A stretch of 64,000 nucleotides of DNA from Ramlibacter sp. Leaf400 (GTDB taxonomy: Bacteria; Pseudomonadota; Gammaproteobacteria; Burkholderiales; Burkholderiaceae_C), in assembly GCF_001424545.1 (NCBI RefSeq), contig NZ_LMQL01000009.1, forward strand, positions 516,822 to 580,821. Direction: 5' to 3'. Made by a program: the position numbers and the translations under genes. Each line of letters opens with the position of its first letter. The first letter of the stretch is position 1. Positions 7,797 through 17,132 of the stretch are shown piece after piece. The notes under the pieces are model-generated. The model had not been told where the DNA came from. It was given only the letters and a program-made list of their open reading frames with translations, and ran no database searches.

Positions 7797-8613
7797 GCTT
7801 CCGCTCATCTCCGCCGCCGTCGCGGCCCTCACGCTCCTGGCCGCCCCCGTCGCCAGCGCCGACCAGCTCGCCGACATCAAGGCCAAGGGCACGCTGGGGT
7901 GCGGCACGCTCGGCACCGCCGAGCCCTTCAGCTTCCCCAACCCGCAGACGCGCGAGACCCAGGGCTACGACGTGGACTTCTGCGCCGCCGTCGCCAAGAG
8001 CCTGGGCGTCAAGCTGGAGCTCAAGCTGATCTCGGTGCCGGCGCGCATCCCCGAACTGATGCAAAGCCGCGTCGACGTGCTGGCCGCCAACCTGGGCTTC
8101 ACGCCCGAGCGCGCCGAGCAGATCGCCTTCAGCGAGAGCTACTTCGTGAGCAACCAGAAGGTGGCGGCCCGCCGCGCCGACAAGTTCAAGACGCCCGCCG
8201 ACATGTCCGGCAAGCGCGTCGCCGCCGCCAAGGGCTCCACCTCGGAAGCCGGCGCCCGCAAGCACATCCCCAACGTCAACACCGTCACCTTCCAGGACCC
8301 GCCGGCGCTGTTCCTCGCGCTGCAGCAGGGCAAGGTCGAGGGCGTGGTGCTGTCCGAGCTGACGCTGGTGAAGTGGAAGCAGGACGCGGAGACCAGCCCG
8401 GCCCCGATCGACATCCTGGAGCCGGCCCTGTTCGCCGAGCCCTGGGGCATCGGCATGCGCAAGGGCGAGCCCGCGCTGCTCAAGCACGTGAACGAGGTGC
8501 TGTCCGCCATGGAGAAGTCGGGCGAAGCCGCGAAGATCTTCGACAAGTGGCTGGGAACGGGCACGCAGTTCAACCTGAAGCGCAGCTTCAAGATCGAGCC
8601 GATCAAGGGCTGA
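7789..8613 (+). CDS. ABC transporter amino acid-binding protein (family 3)
   Basis: 274 residues. A signal peptide covers residues 1-24 (cleavage after ASA, before DQLADIKAKG). The mature protein opens with the typical SBP_bac_3 start (GTLGCGTLGTAEPFSF, then GYDVDFCAAVAKSLGV) and contains RIPELMQSRVDVLAANLG. This class binds polar amino acids in the periplasm and delivers them to a His/Glu-type ABC importer. GAGGAG lies just upstream of ATG 7789. The two permease and one ATPase genes follow immediately. Confidence 0.93.
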   Translation: MRKLPLISAAVAALTLLAAPVASADQLADIKAKGTLGCGTLGTAEPFSFPNPQTRETQGYDVDFCAAVAKSLGVKLELKLISVPARIPELMQSRVDVLAANLGFTPERAEQIAFSESYFVSNQKVAARRADKFKTPADMSGKRVAAAKGSTSEAGARKHIPNVNTVTFQDPPALFLALQQGKVEGVVLSELTLVKWKQDAETSPAPIDILEPALFAEPWGIGMRKGEPALLKHVNEVLSAMEKSGEAAKIFDKWLGTGTQFNLKRSFKIEPIKG

Positions 8614-8631
8614 CGACCCCGCCGCCCCGCC

Positions 8632-9327
8632 ATGGCCCCGCTCGATTTCTCCGTCCTGCTGCGGGACGACGCGCCGCAGATGCTGGTGCGCGGCGTCGTC
8701 ATCATGCTGGAGCTGACGGTACTGGCGTGGGTCCTGGCCATGGTGCTGGGCACCCTGCTCGCGCTGGTGCGCATGAGCAAGAGCCGCACCGCGCAGGCCG
8801 CGGTGGCCGGCTGGGTGGAGTACCACCAGAACGTGCCGATGCTGGTCCAGGTCTTCCTCTGGTACTTCGGCATCGCCACGCTGCTGCCCGCCGACCTGCA
8901 GACCTGGCTGAACCGCCATGGTGGCGAGTTCACCTTCGCCACGGTCTCCATCGGCCTGGCGATGTCCGCCTACGTCTCCGAAGGGCTGCGCGGCGGCATC
9001 CGGTCCATCCCGCCCTCGCAGATCGAGGCGGGCCGCGCGCTCGGGCTCACCTACCTGCAGTCGTTCCGCCACGTCGTCTTCCCGCAGGCGATCCGCATCG
9101 CCATGCCCACGCTGATCAACCACACGGTGCTGCTGTTCAAGAACACCGCGCTGGCGATGACCATCGGCGTCGCGGAGCTGACGTACGCCACGCGCGAGAT
9201 CGAGAGCCGCTCGTTCAAGACGGTGGAGGTCTACCTGCTGGCGACCGTGGTCTACCTGGCGATCTCGCTCCTGATCATGGCGGCCGGCACGATGGCCGAG
9301 CGCCGCATGCGCATCGCGTCGAGGTGA
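8632..9327 (+). CDS. Polar amino acid ABC transporter permease 1
   Basis: 231 residues, HisM/HisQ-type inner-membrane permease. Transmembrane stretches include VIMLELTVLAWVLAMVLGT at the N terminus and VVYLAISLLIMAAG at the end. The EAA cytoplasmic loop that docks the ATPase is EAGRALGLTYLQSFRHVVFP, followed by an Ala/Met/Pro-Thr helix. It lies 18 bp after the binding protein and 3 bp before a second, homologous permease; the two should form a heterodimeric channel. Confidence 0.93.
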   Translation: MAPLDFSVLLRDDAPQMLVRGVVIMLELTVLAWVLAMVLGTLLALVRMSKSRTAQAAVAGWVEYHQNVPMLVQVFLWYFGIATLLPADLQTWLNRHGGEFTFATVSIGLAMSAYVSEGLRGGIRSIPPSQIEAGRALGLTYLQSFRHVVFPQAIRIAMPTLINHTVLLFKNTALAMTIGVAELTYATREIESRSFKTVEVYLLATVVYLAISLLIMAAGTMAERRMRIASR

Positions 9328-9330
9328 GCC

Positions 9331-10089
9331 ATGGCTGACATCCTCGCCCTCCTGCGCGACTACGGCGTGCTCCTGCTGGTCGGGCAGTACCCGAACGGGC
9401 CGCTCGGCGGCCTGGCCATCACCTTCGTGCTGGCGGTGCTGGGCATCGCGCTGGCCTTCCCGCTGGGGATCGCGCTGGCGCTGGCCCGCGTGAGCCGCTT
9501 CCGGCTGCTCTACTGGCCGGCCACCGCCGTGGTCTACGTGATGCGCGGCGTCCCGCTGATCATGCTGATCTTCTGGGTCTACTTCTTCCTGCCGGTGCTC
9601 CTGGGCCGGCCGGTCAGCGGCTTCAGCACCATGCTGGCGACGCTGGTGATCTACGAAGCCGCGTACCTGGCGGAGATCGTGCGCGCCGGCATCGAGTCGC
9701 TGCCCAGGGGCCAGACGGAAGCGGCCCGCGCCGTGGGCCTGACCTACATGCAGACCATGCGCAAGGTGGTCCTGCCGCAGGCGATCTACAACATGGTGCC
9801 GTCCATGCTCAGCCAGTTCGTCTCCACCATCAAGGAGACCTCGCTGGGCTACGTGATCAGCGTCAACGAGCTGACCTTCGCGGCCAACCAGGTGAACAGC
9901 ACCCTGCTGACCAAGCCCTTCGAGGTGTTCGCGGTGCTGGCGGCCATCTACTTCCTGCTCTGCTTCTCGCTCACCCAGCTGGCCCGCCAGCTCGAAAAAC
10001 GGGTCGCCCGTCGCCGCGCGGGCCAGGGCGCGGGCGCGGGCGCGGCCGCACCCGCCGTACCGCCGCCGATCGCGGCCATCGCCGAATGA
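9331..10089 (+). CDS. Polar amino acid ABC transporter permease 2
   Basis: 252 residues, the second HisM/GlnP-type permease. It has five or so membrane segments (for example [20 protein letters not shown] and a TM after [11 protein letters not shown]) and its own EAA loop, [20 protein letters not shown]. The C terminus is extended by a basic then Ala/Gly/Pro-rich tail (about residues 225-252) not needed for the fold. Its TGA overlaps a possible ATG of the ATPase gene at 10086. Confidence 0.93.
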   Translation: MADILALLRDYGVLLLVGQYPNGPLGGLAITFVLAVLGIALAFPLGIALALARVSRFRLLYWPATAVVYVMRGVPLIMLIFWVYFFLPVLLGRPVSGFSTMLATLVIYEAAYLAEIVRAGIESLPRGQTEAARAVGLTYMQTMRKVVLPQAIYNMVPSMLSQFVSTIKETSLGYVISVNELTFAANQVNSTLLTKPFEVFAVLAAIYFLLCFSLTQLARQLEKRVARRRAGQGAGAGAAAPAVPPPIAAIAE

Positions 10090-10097
10090 GGAAACCC

Positions 10098-10826
<729 letters not shown>

Positions 10827-10865
10827 GCGGGGCCGGCCCCGCCGGCGACAGCAAATGCGCGGATC

Positions 10866-10888
10866 GGCCACTCCCCCGTGGCCTTTTT
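10866..10888 (+). terminator. Intrinsic terminator of the amino acid ABC operon
   Basis: A perfect 6-bp stem GGCCAC/GTGGCC with a TCCCCC loop is followed at once by five T residues (10884-10888). It lies 40 bp after the ATPase stop codon. A second palindrome, GCGGGGCCGGCCCCGC at 10827-10842, directly follows the stop codon and may add to termination or mRNA stability. Confidence 0.85.
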
Positions 10889-11004
10889 GCGTTCCGGCCG
10901 CCGGCGCGGGGGTGCAATTGAAACGACGTGCTGCGCATGGCCGGATCGCCCCGTCCGCAGGCGAGAATGCGTGCCCTTCGCCACCCCATCCGTTGTAGCC
11001 CCGC

Positions 11005-11913
11005 ATGCCGCTTTTCAAGAACATCGTCGTCTACCGCATCGGCCCCGACTGGACGCCCCCGGCGTTCGAGCGGCTGGAGGCGGAACTCCAGCGCCTGGCC
11101 TTCCAGCCCTGCGAACCCACGCAGGAACGCTCGGCCGGCTGGGTGCCGCCGCGCGGCAAGGACAACGGGGCCATGGTGGAGAGCGTCGCCGGCCAGTGGA
11201 TCCTCAAGCTGGCCGTGGAGCGCAAGAGCGTGCCCGGCGGCGCCGTGCGGGCGGAGCTGGAGGCCCGCTGCAAGGCGATCGAGGCCGAGCAGGGCCGCAA
11301 GCCCGGTCGCAAGGAGAAGTCCGAGATCAAGGACGAGATCGTCCTGACCTTCCTGCCCCGGGCCTTCAGCAAGCGCTCCTCGCACGTGATCTGGCTGGAC
11401 CTGGAAAAGCGCAGCCTGGTGATCGCGGCCAGCAGCATGAAATCGGCCGAACCGGTGGTCAAGCAGCTGGTGGACATGATGGCCGACCTGCAGCACGTGC
11501 TGCCGCTCGCGCCGCTGTCGACGTCGCTGGCGCCGGCCACGGCCATGGCCGAATGGCTCACGACCAAGCAGCCGCCCGAGGGCTTCTCGATCGACCGCGA
11601 CCTGGAATTGAAGAAGGCGGGCGAGGAGAAATCCGTGGTCCGCTACGCCCGCCACAGCCTGGAGCTGGACGAGATCGGCCAGCACATCGAGGAAGGCAAG
11701 CTGCCGACGCAGCTGGCCCTGACCTGGAACGACAAGGTGTCCTTCGTGCTCACCGAGCAGCTGGCGATCCGCAAGATCGACATCCGCGGCGTGGAGGACG
11801 CGCCCAAGGGCGAGGACGGATTCGACGCCGACGCGGCCATCGCCACCGCGGAAATCTCGGGCCTCTTGCCCCAGTTGCTCACGTCGCTGGGGGGCGAGCT
11901 ACACAATGTATAG
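11005..11913 (+). CDS. rdgC: Recombination-associated protein RdgC
   Basis: 302 residues, full length for RdgC. It opens with the conserved MPLFKNIVVYRIG and has the typical GWVPPRGK and IVLTFLPRAFSKRS stretches. RdgC is a ring-shaped dimer that binds double-stranded DNA and restrains RecA-mediated recombination; it acts on the nucleoid. It stands alone behind the ABC-operon terminator and just upstream of minCDE. The recBCD genes later in this window act in the same process but are not linked to it transcriptionally. Confidence 0.95.
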   Translation: MPLFKNIVVYRIGPDWTPPAFERLEAELQRLAFQPCEPTQERSAGWVPPRGKDNGAMVESVAGQWILKLAVERKSVPGGAVRAELEARCKAIEAEQGRKPGRKEKSEIKDEIVLTFLPRAFSKRSSHVIWLDLEKRSLVIAASSMKSAEPVVKQLVDMMADLQHVLPLAPLSTSLAPATAMAEWLTTKQPPEGFSIDRDLELKKAGEEKSVVRYARHSLELDEIGQHIEEGKLPTQLALTWNDKVSFVLTEQLAIRKIDIRGVEDAPKGEDGFDADAAIATAEISGLLPQLLTSLGGELHNV

Positions 11914-11931
11914 GTTTCGCCGTTGAGGCAC

Positions 11932-11940
11932 TGCTAATAT
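11932..11940 (+). promoter_or_regulatory. Extended -10 promoter element before minC
   Basis: TGCTAATAT matches an extended -10 element (TGn plus TAATAT, one mismatch from TATAAT). It lies 24 bp before the minC ATG, in the 51-bp gap after rdgC. No good -35 is seen at the standard spacing, which extended -10 promoters tolerate. It could drive minCDE separately from rdgC. Confidence 0.4.
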
Positions 11941-11964
11941 CCGCCCGCCCTTGCAGTACCTCCG

Positions 11965-12762
11965 ATGACAGTTGCGCTCGCAGGCCGTACACCGGCCACC
12001 TTCGAGATCAAGAGCGCGAACCTTCCGCTGGTCGCCCTGTTGCTCAAGTCCGCGGACCTGCACGCCCTCGCGGGCGAGCTGCAGGCCCGCTTCGGTGACA
12101 TCCCCGAGTTCTTCGACCACGATCCGCTGGTGATCGACCTGGCGCCGCTGCCGGGCGACGCCGCGGTGGACTTCGCCGCGCTGGTGCAGCTGCTGCGCCG
12201 CCACCGCGTGATGCCGGTCGCGGTGCGCGGGGGCAGCCAGGACCAGCAGCAGGCGGCCCGCGCCGCGGGGCTGGCCCGGGCCGAGGGCGTGGCCGAAGCC
12301 CGGCCCCCCGCGCCCGCGCGGCCGCCGGCGCCCACCCGGGCCCGCGCCGAACCCGCTCCCGCCCGGGCCGAGCCCGATGCGGGCGCGCCCACCGGCGCCC
12401 TCATCGTCGACAAGCCCCTGCGCTCCGGCCAGCAGGTCTATGCCCGCGGCCGTGACCTGGTGGTGATGTCGATGGTGAACCCGGGCGCCGAGGTCATCGC
12501 CGACGGCAGCATCCACGTCTACGCACCGTTGCGGGGCAAGGCCATCGCCGGTGCGCGCGGCAACACCGAGGCGCGCATCGTGACGCTGTGCCTCGAGCCC
12601 GAGCTGCTTTCCATCGCCGGCGTCTACCGCACCAGCGACACCGCCCTGCCCGCCGAAGTGCTGGGCAAGCCCACCCAGGTGCGCCTGGAAGGCGGCGTGG
12701 AAGGCCGGCTCGTGATGGAAGCCCTCGAAATCGCCCCCTCCTCCTCGCGGCGGAGGGCCTGA
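11965..12762 (+). CDS. minC: Septum site-determining protein MinC
   Basis: 265 residues. The N-terminal FtsZ-antagonising domain (about 1-105) is followed by a low-complexity Ala/Pro/Arg linker (about 108-145) and the C-terminal beta-helix that binds MinD, with [20 protein letters not shown] and [17 protein letters not shown]. With MinD it blocks Z-ring assembly away from midcell. Gene order minC-minD-minE is standard. The linker is longer and more proline-rich than in enterobacterial MinC, as often in Burkholderiales. Confidence 0.95.
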   Translation: MTVALAGRTPATFEIKSANLPLVALLLKSADLHALAGELQARFGDIPEFFDHDPLVIDLAPLPGDAAVDFAALVQLLRRHRVMPVAVRGGSQDQQQAARAAGLARAEGVAEARPPAPARPPAPTRARAEPAPARAEPDAGAPTGALIVDKPLRSGQQVYARGRDLVVMSMVNPGAEVIADGSIHVYAPLRGKAIAGARGNTEARIVTLCLEPELLSIAGVYRTSDTALPAEVLGKPTQVRLEGGVEGRLVMEALEIAPSSSRRRA

Positions 12763-12780
12763 AGACCAACGGGAAACCCC

Positions 12781-13596
12781 ATGGCAAGAATCATCGTCGT
12801 CACTTCGGGCAAAGGCGGGGTCGGCAAGACCACCACCAGCGCCAGCTTCGCCTCCGGCCTGGCCCTGGCCGGACACAAGACCGCGGTCATCGACTTCGAC
12901 GTCGGCCTGCGAAACCTGGACCTGATCATGGGCTGCGAGCGCCGCGTGGTCTACGACTTCGTCAACGTGATCCAGGGCGAAGCCACGCTCAACCAGGCCC
13001 TGATCAAGGACAAGCACTGCGACAACCTGTCGGTGCTGGCCGCCTCGCAGACGCGCGACAAGGAGGCCCTGAACAAGGAGGGCGTCGAGCGCGTGCTCAA
13101 GGACCTGGCCGAGATGGGCTTCGAGTACATCGTGTGCGACTCGCCGGCCGGCATCGAGACCGGCGCCCTGATGGCCATGCACTTCGCCGACGAGGCGGTG
13201 GTGGTCACCAACCCCGAGGTGTCGTCGGTGCGCGACTCCGACCGCATCCTGGGCATGCTGTCGTCCAAGACCAGGCGCGCCATCGAGGGCAAGGAGCCGA
13301 TCAAGGAGCACCTGCTCATCACCCGCTACAACCCGAACCGCGTGGACCAGGGGCAGATGCTGTCGCTGGGCGACATCCAGGACATCCTGCGCATCAAGCT
13401 GATCGGCGTGGTCCCCGAGAGCGAGACCGTGCTGCAGGCCAGCAACCAGGGCACGCCCGCGGTGCACCTCAAGGGCAGCGACGTGAGCGAGGCCTACAAG
13501 GACGTGGTGGACCGCTTCCTCGGCCAGGACAAGCCGTTGCGCTTCGTCGACGCACAGAAACAAGGCCTGCTCAAGCGCCTGTTCGGAGGCCGCTGA
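12781..13596 (+). CDS. minD: Septum site-determining ATPase MinD
   Basis: 271 residues. The deviant Walker A motif GKGGVGKTT is at residues 10-18, [10 protein letters not shown] is the switch region, and CDSPAGIE is the Walker B-like segment. The C terminus ends in the amphipathic membrane-targeting helix GLLKRLFGG. MinD-ATP recruits MinC to the inner membrane and is released by MinE. Start at 12781 follows minC by 18 bp; minE follows after 2 bp. Confidence 0.97.
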   Translation: MARIIVVTSGKGGVGKTTTSASFASGLALAGHKTAVIDFDVGLRNLDLIMGCERRVVYDFVNVIQGEATLNQALIKDKHCDNLSVLAASQTRDKEALNKEGVERVLKDLAEMGFEYIVCDSPAGIETGALMAMHFADEAVVVTNPEVSSVRDSDRILGMLSSKTRRAIEGKEPIKEHLLITRYNPNRVDQGQMLSLGDIQDILRIKLIGVVPESETVLQASNQGTPAVHLKGSDVSEAYKDVVDRFLGQDKPLRFVDAQKQGLLKRLFGGR

Positions 13597-13598
13597 GA

Positions 13599-13874
13599 AT
13601 GGCGTCGTTCCTCTCCTTCCTGCTCGGCGAAAAGAAGAAGACGGCCTCGGTCGCCAAGGAGCGGCTGCAGATCATCCTGGCGCACGAGCGCTCCGGCCGC
13701 AACTCGGCCGAGCCCGACTACCTGCCCGCGTTGCAGCGCGACCTGGTGGCGGTGATCGGCAAGTACATCAAGATCAACCCGAACGACATCAAGGTCCAGC
13801 TCGATCGCCACGACAACCTCGAAGTGCTCGAGGTGAAGATCGAACTGCCGGAGCCGCAGGTCGCCAAGCGCTAG
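13599..13874 (+). CDS. minE: Cell division topological specificity factor MinE
   Basis: 91 residues. It has the membrane-binding N terminus ([14 protein letters not shown]), the MinD-interacting strand/helix ([16 protein letters not shown]), and the C-terminal dimerisation domain ([19 protein letters not shown]). MinE stimulates MinD ATPase and drives pole-to-pole oscillation. The TAG stop (13872-13874) overlaps the TAG of the convergent DUF5996 gene in the palindrome CTAG. Confidence 0.96.
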   Translation: MASFLSFLLGEKKKTASVAKERLQIILAHERSGRNSAEPDYLPALQRDLVAVIGKYIKINPNDIKVQLDRHDNLEVLEVKIELPEPQVAKR

Positions 13875-14797
13875 GCCTTGCGCTCCAGGGCCTCGCGGTC
13901 CCACTTGCCCTGCGAGGCCGCGGCCTCGTAGGTGCTCTGCAGGAACTCCAGCAGCGCCGCGTCCGGGTCGGGCGCGGTCCGCACCGCGGCGTAGGGCAGG
14001 ATGAATTCGCGCGCCTTGGCGTGGTAGTACGCCGCGGCCGGGCGCACCTTGGCGCCTGAGTAACCCTCCGGTTCGGGATAGGCATAGGCGTAGAACGCCG
14101 CCTCGTCCACCGCGCCGCCGCCGGGCCAGAAGCCCGCGCTGGCGCACTCGCGCGAGTACGCCTCCACCATCACGTAGTCGGGACAGTTCGGCGCGCCGCC
14201 CGGATGCCGGGGCGCGGGCCGGCCGGAAAAGCGCGTCACCGCCAGGTCGAAGCTGCCCCAGAAGAAGTGCGAGGGGCTCTGCTTGCCCGAATAGCCGCTG
14301 CGAAAGCGCTTGAACACGCGGTCGGCCTGCGCCACGGTGCGCCACCAGGCGTGGGCGGCCACCGCGTCGTAGCTGGAATGCCCGTGGTCCTGCGCGAACG
14401 GCGTCGCCACTTCCACCTCGACCGGTCGCGGCACGATGCGCGGATCGAACCCGAGCGAACGCACGCCTTCCAGGTACTCGGCGAAGAAGCTCGCCACCGT
14501 CATCGGCGCCAGGTCCAGGCTGCGCGAGGCGCCGTCGTCGCAGCGCATCACCAGCCGGTGGTCCAGGAAGTCGAACTCCACCGACAGCGCGCGCGTGCCC
14601 GCCGGCATGGGCAGCGTGGTGAAGCCGCGCTCCGTCACGTACAGCGTGACGTGCCACCAGTGGTTCTCGAAAGGCGCCAGCGCCAGCCGGGTCTTGCCGA
14701 CGATCTGCATCCACATGTGCAGCGTGGCGAAGGTGTCGCGCCACGCTGCAGGCGACAGGTCCGGCCAGGCGGCGGCGGTCGGGGCTTGCGCGGCCAT
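13871..14797 (-). CDS. DUF5996 family protein
   Basis: 308 residues, cytoplasmic, no signal or membrane segment. It matches the DUF5996 family by its start ([20 protein letters not shown], then [10 protein letters not shown]), the [14 protein letters not shown] strand, and [20 protein letters not shown]. The function is unknown. It is rich in Trp, Tyr and Phe. It sits 12 bp downstream of the FMN reductase gene on the same strand, so the two may be co-transcribed, and it converges on minE with a shared CTAG. Confidence 0.8.
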   Translation of the reverse strand: MAAQAPTAAAWPDLSPAAWRDTFATLHMWMQIVGKTRLALAPFENHWWHVTLYVTERGFTTLPMPAGTRALSVEFDFLDHRLVMRCDDGASRSLDLAPMTVASFFAEYLEGVRSLGFDPRIVPRPVEVEVATPFAQDHGHSSYDAVAAHAWWRTVAQADRVFKRFRSGYSGKQSPSHFFWGSFDLAVTRFSGRPAPRHPGGAPNCPDYVMVEAYSRECASAGFWPGGGAVDEAAFYAYAYPEPEGYSGAKVRPAAAYYHAKAREFILPYAAVRTAPDPDAALLEFLQSTYEAAASQGKWDREALERKA

Positions 14798-14809
14798 GGC
14801 GTCGGGCCT

Positions 14810-15361
14810 TCAGCGCTGCAGCGAATCCACGAAGCCCTGCAGGAAGCCCCGCAGCTGGTCCTTCACCTTCTCGTCCACCAGTTCGCCCTGTTCGTTGAAC
14901 GCCTGGCCGGCGCGCGCGACCATGAGGCGACCGCCGAACCAGGGCCGGGTGCCCAGGGTGCGCAGCACCGGCAGCCAGGCGTTCTGCGCGAGGATGGTGC
15001 CGAAGCCGCCGGGCGAGGCGCCCATCACCGCGACCTGCCGCCCACCGAAGACGCGGCCGATGTCCGCCGGGGGCCGGCTCAGCCAGTCGATGCCGTTCTT
15101 CAGCACGCCGGGCATGCCGTTGTTGTATTCGGGCGTGGCCAGCAGCAGGCCGTCGGCCGCGACCACGCGGTCCTTGAGCGCCTGCACGGCCGCGGGGATG
15201 CCCTCGCCCGCTTCGAGGTCGCCGTCGTACAGCGGGATGCCGTGCAGCGTGGCGATCTCCAGCGTCGCGCCGGCCGGCATCAGGCCGGCGGCCGCGCGCA
15301 GGAGCGAGGTGTTGAAGGAGCCCTTGCGCAGGCTGCCGGAGAGCCCGAGAAGTGTCGTCAT
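14810..15361 (-). CDS. NADPH-dependent FMN reductase / quinone reductase
   Basis: 183 residues, flavodoxin-like fold. SGSLRKGSFNTSLLR near the N terminus binds the FMN phosphate, and TPEYNNGMPGVLKNGIDWLSR holds the flavin ring, the signature of the ChrR/SsuE-like NADPH:FMN or quinone reductases. Such enzymes reduce quinones, azo compounds or metals in the cytosol. ATG 15361 fits the family start (MTTLLGLSGSLR); an upstream start at 15403 adds a non-homologous leader. It is followed by the DUF5996 gene. Confidence 0.88.
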   Translation of the reverse strand: MTTLLGLSGSLRKGSFNTSLLRAAAGLMPAGATLEIATLHGIPLYDGDLEAGEGIPAAVQALKDRVVAADGLLLATPEYNNGMPGVLKNGIDWLSRPPADIGRVFGGRQVAVMGASPGGFGTILAQNAWLPVLRTLGTRPWFGGRLMVARAGQAFNEQGELVDEKVKDQLRGFLQGFVDSLQR

Positions 15362-15485
15362 GGGGAATAAGCGTGTTGCTGGAAGCGGAGACCAAGATAG
15401 CACCGCGCGCCGATGCGGGTTGTGCCAAATCCGAACGCGACAGCACGCGCCAATCCGGCAGCGACTCGTGTCGTCCGGCCCTGCG

Positions 15486-15506
15486 GCACCGGCGCGCCGC
15501 CGGTGC
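15486..15506. other. GC-rich 9-bp hairpin
   Basis: GCACCGGCG and CGCCGGTGC form a perfect 9-bp stem with a CGC loop. It lies 20 bp past the stop of the FAH-family gene, read on the minus strand, in the 165-bp gap before the FMN reductase gene. There is no T run, so it is not a classic intrinsic terminator; it may stabilise the 3' end of the catabolic operon mRNA. Confidence 0.4.
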
Positions 15507-15526
15507 GCTGCAGGCCTGAAGCGCGC

Positions 15527-16369
15527 TCAGCCCTGGACGACCTGCTGGCGCTGCTGCCCCAGCCCCTCGATGCCCAGCGACATCACGTCGCCCGGCTTCA
15601 GGAACACGGGCGGCTTCAGGCCCAGGCCCACGCCCGGCGGCGTGCCGGTGGAGATGACGTCGCCGGGACGCAGGCTCATGAACTGCGAGAGGTAGGACAC
15701 CAGCTTCGCGACGCCGAACACCATGGTCGCGGTGGAGCCGTTCTGGCGGCGCACGCCGTTGACCTCGAGCCACATGGGCAGGTGCTGCGGGTCCGGGATC
15801 TCGTCGCGCGTCACCAGCCAGGGGCCGATGGGGCCGAAGGTGTCGGCCGACTTGCCCTTGGTCCACTGGCCCTGGCGCTCCAGCTGGAACTCGCGCTCGG
15901 ACAGGTCGTTGACCACGCAGTAGCCGGCGACGTGCTGCAGCGCGTCCTGCTCGCCGACGTACTTGGCCGTCTTGCCGATGATGACGCCCAGCTCGACCTC
16001 CCAGTCGGACTTGACCGAGTGGCGCGGGATCTCGACGACGTCGTTGGGCCCGACGATGGCCGACGTGGCCTTCATGAAGATGATGGGCTCGCTGGGCACG
16101 GTGGCGCCGGTCTCGGCCGCATGGTCCGAGTAGTTCAGGCCGATGCAGATGAACTTGCCGGTGCCGGCCACGCAGGCGCCCAGGCGCGGGTTGCCGCCGA
16201 CGAGGGGCAGGCTCTGCGGATCGAGCGCGGCGATGCGGGCCAGCCCCTCGGGCAGCAGCACGTCGCCGGCGATGTCGCCCACATGGGCGGACAGGTCGCG
16301 GATGCGCCCTTGCGCGTCCAGCAGCCCGGGCTTTTCCTGGCCCACCGGGCCGTATCGCAGCAGCTTCAT
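15527..16369 (-). CDS. Fumarylacetoacetate hydrolase-family protein (2,4-dioxo acid hydrolase-like)
   Basis: 280 residues. It has the FAH fold motifs FICIGLNYSDHAAETG, KATSAIVGPNDVVEIP, the metal-ligand segment SDWEVELGVIIG, NDLSEREFQLERQGQW, and STGTPPGVG near the end. Family members hydrolyse or hydrate beta-dicarbonyl acids with a bound divalent metal. Its pairing with an SDR of the 2-keto-3-deoxy-L-fuconate dehydrogenase type recalls the non-phosphorylating L-fucose/L-rhamnose route, where this enzyme cuts 2,4-diketo-3-deoxy acids to pyruvate and a hydroxy acid. Here that is inference. It is the last gene of the TRAP/CoA-transferase operon, with AGAGGAA before the start. Confidence 0.85.
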   Translation of the reverse strand: MKLLRYGPVGQEKPGLLDAQGRIRDLSAHVGDIAGDVLLPEGLARIAALDPQSLPLVGGNPRLGACVAGTGKFICIGLNYSDHAAETGATVPSEPIIFMKATSAIVGPNDVVEIPRHSVKSDWEVELGVIIGKTAKYVGEQDALQHVAGYCVVNDLSEREFQLERQGQWTKGKSADTFGPIGPWLVTRDEIPDPQHLPMWLEVNGVRRQNGSTATMVFGVAKLVSYLSQFMSLRPGDVISTGTPPGVGLGLKPPVFLKPGDVMSLGIEGLGQQRQQVVQG

Positions 16370-16403
16370 CTCGGTTCCTCTCGCGTCTCTCGGGTGTCGG
16401 TGT

Positions 16404-17132
16404 TCAGTTGGCCCAGCCGCCGTCGATCACGTGGATCTGCCCGGTGGTGTAGGTCGCGCCGGCCAGGTAGACCACCAGGTCGGCGATCTCGTCCGGCGCA
16501 CCGATGCGGCCCATGGGCTGGCGCGCGACGAACTCGGACCGCGCCTTCTCGTAGTCGCCGGTGGCCTTGAGCCGGTCCTGCAGCGAGGGCGACTCCACGG
16601 TGCCGGGGCAGATCGCGTTGCAGCGCACGCCCTGGCCCACGTGGTCGGCGGCCACCGACTTGGTCAGGCCGATCACCGCCGCCTTGGTCACGCCGTAGGC
16701 GAATCGGTTGGGCACGCCCTTCACGCTGCTGGCCACCGAGGCCATGTTGATGATGGCGCCGTCGCGCCGCTCCAGCATGCCGGGCAGCACGGCGCGGATG
16801 GTGCGCACCATGGCCTTGACGTTCAGGTCCCAGGCGAAGTCCAGGTCCTTGTCGCTGGCCTGCAGCACGCCGCCGGCATGGACGACGCCGGCGCAGTTGA
16901 ACAGCACGTCGACCGCGCCGATCTCTGCGGCCAGGTCGCGCACCGCGGCCTCGTCCAGCACGTCCAGGCGGCGCGTGGTCACGCCGGGCAGCTCGCGCAG
17001 GCCGGCCAGCGCGGACTCGTTGATGTCGGTGGCCCAGACGCGAGCGCCGGCGCGGGAAAAGGCTTCCACGCTGGCGCGCCCGATGCCCTGCGCGGCAGCG
17101 GTGATGAGGACGGTCTTGCCGGCGAAGTTCAT
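16404..17132 (-). CDS. SDR oxidoreductase (2-keto-3-deoxy-L-fuconate dehydrogenase-like)
   Basis: 242 residues, classical short-chain dehydrogenase. The nucleotide-binding turn is ITAAAQGIGRAS at 10-21, with D36 suggesting NAD+ preference, the NAG-like motif FNCAGV at 78-83, S132/S135, and the catalytic pair Y146/K150 in YGVTK. MASVASSVKGVPNRF, CNAICPGTVESPSLQ and TGQIHVIDGGWAN closely resemble bacterial 2-keto-3-deoxy-L-fuconate dehydrogenases and their BDH2-like relatives. The substrate is therefore probably a hydroxy-oxo acid. AGGAGA precedes ATG 17132, which overlaps the CoA-transferase stop by 4 bp. Confidence 0.88.
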   Translation of the reverse strand: MNFAGKTVLITAAAQGIGRASVEAFSRAGARVWATDINESALAGLRELPGVTTRRLDVLDEAAVRDLAAEIGAVDVLFNCAGVVHAGGVLQASDKDLDFAWDLNVKAMVRTIRAVLPGMLERRDGAIINMASVASSVKGVPNRFAYGVTKAAVIGLTKSVAADHVGQGVRCNAICPGTVESPSLQDRLKATGDYEKARSEFVARQPMGRIGAPDEIADLVVYLAGATYTTGQIHVIDGGWAN

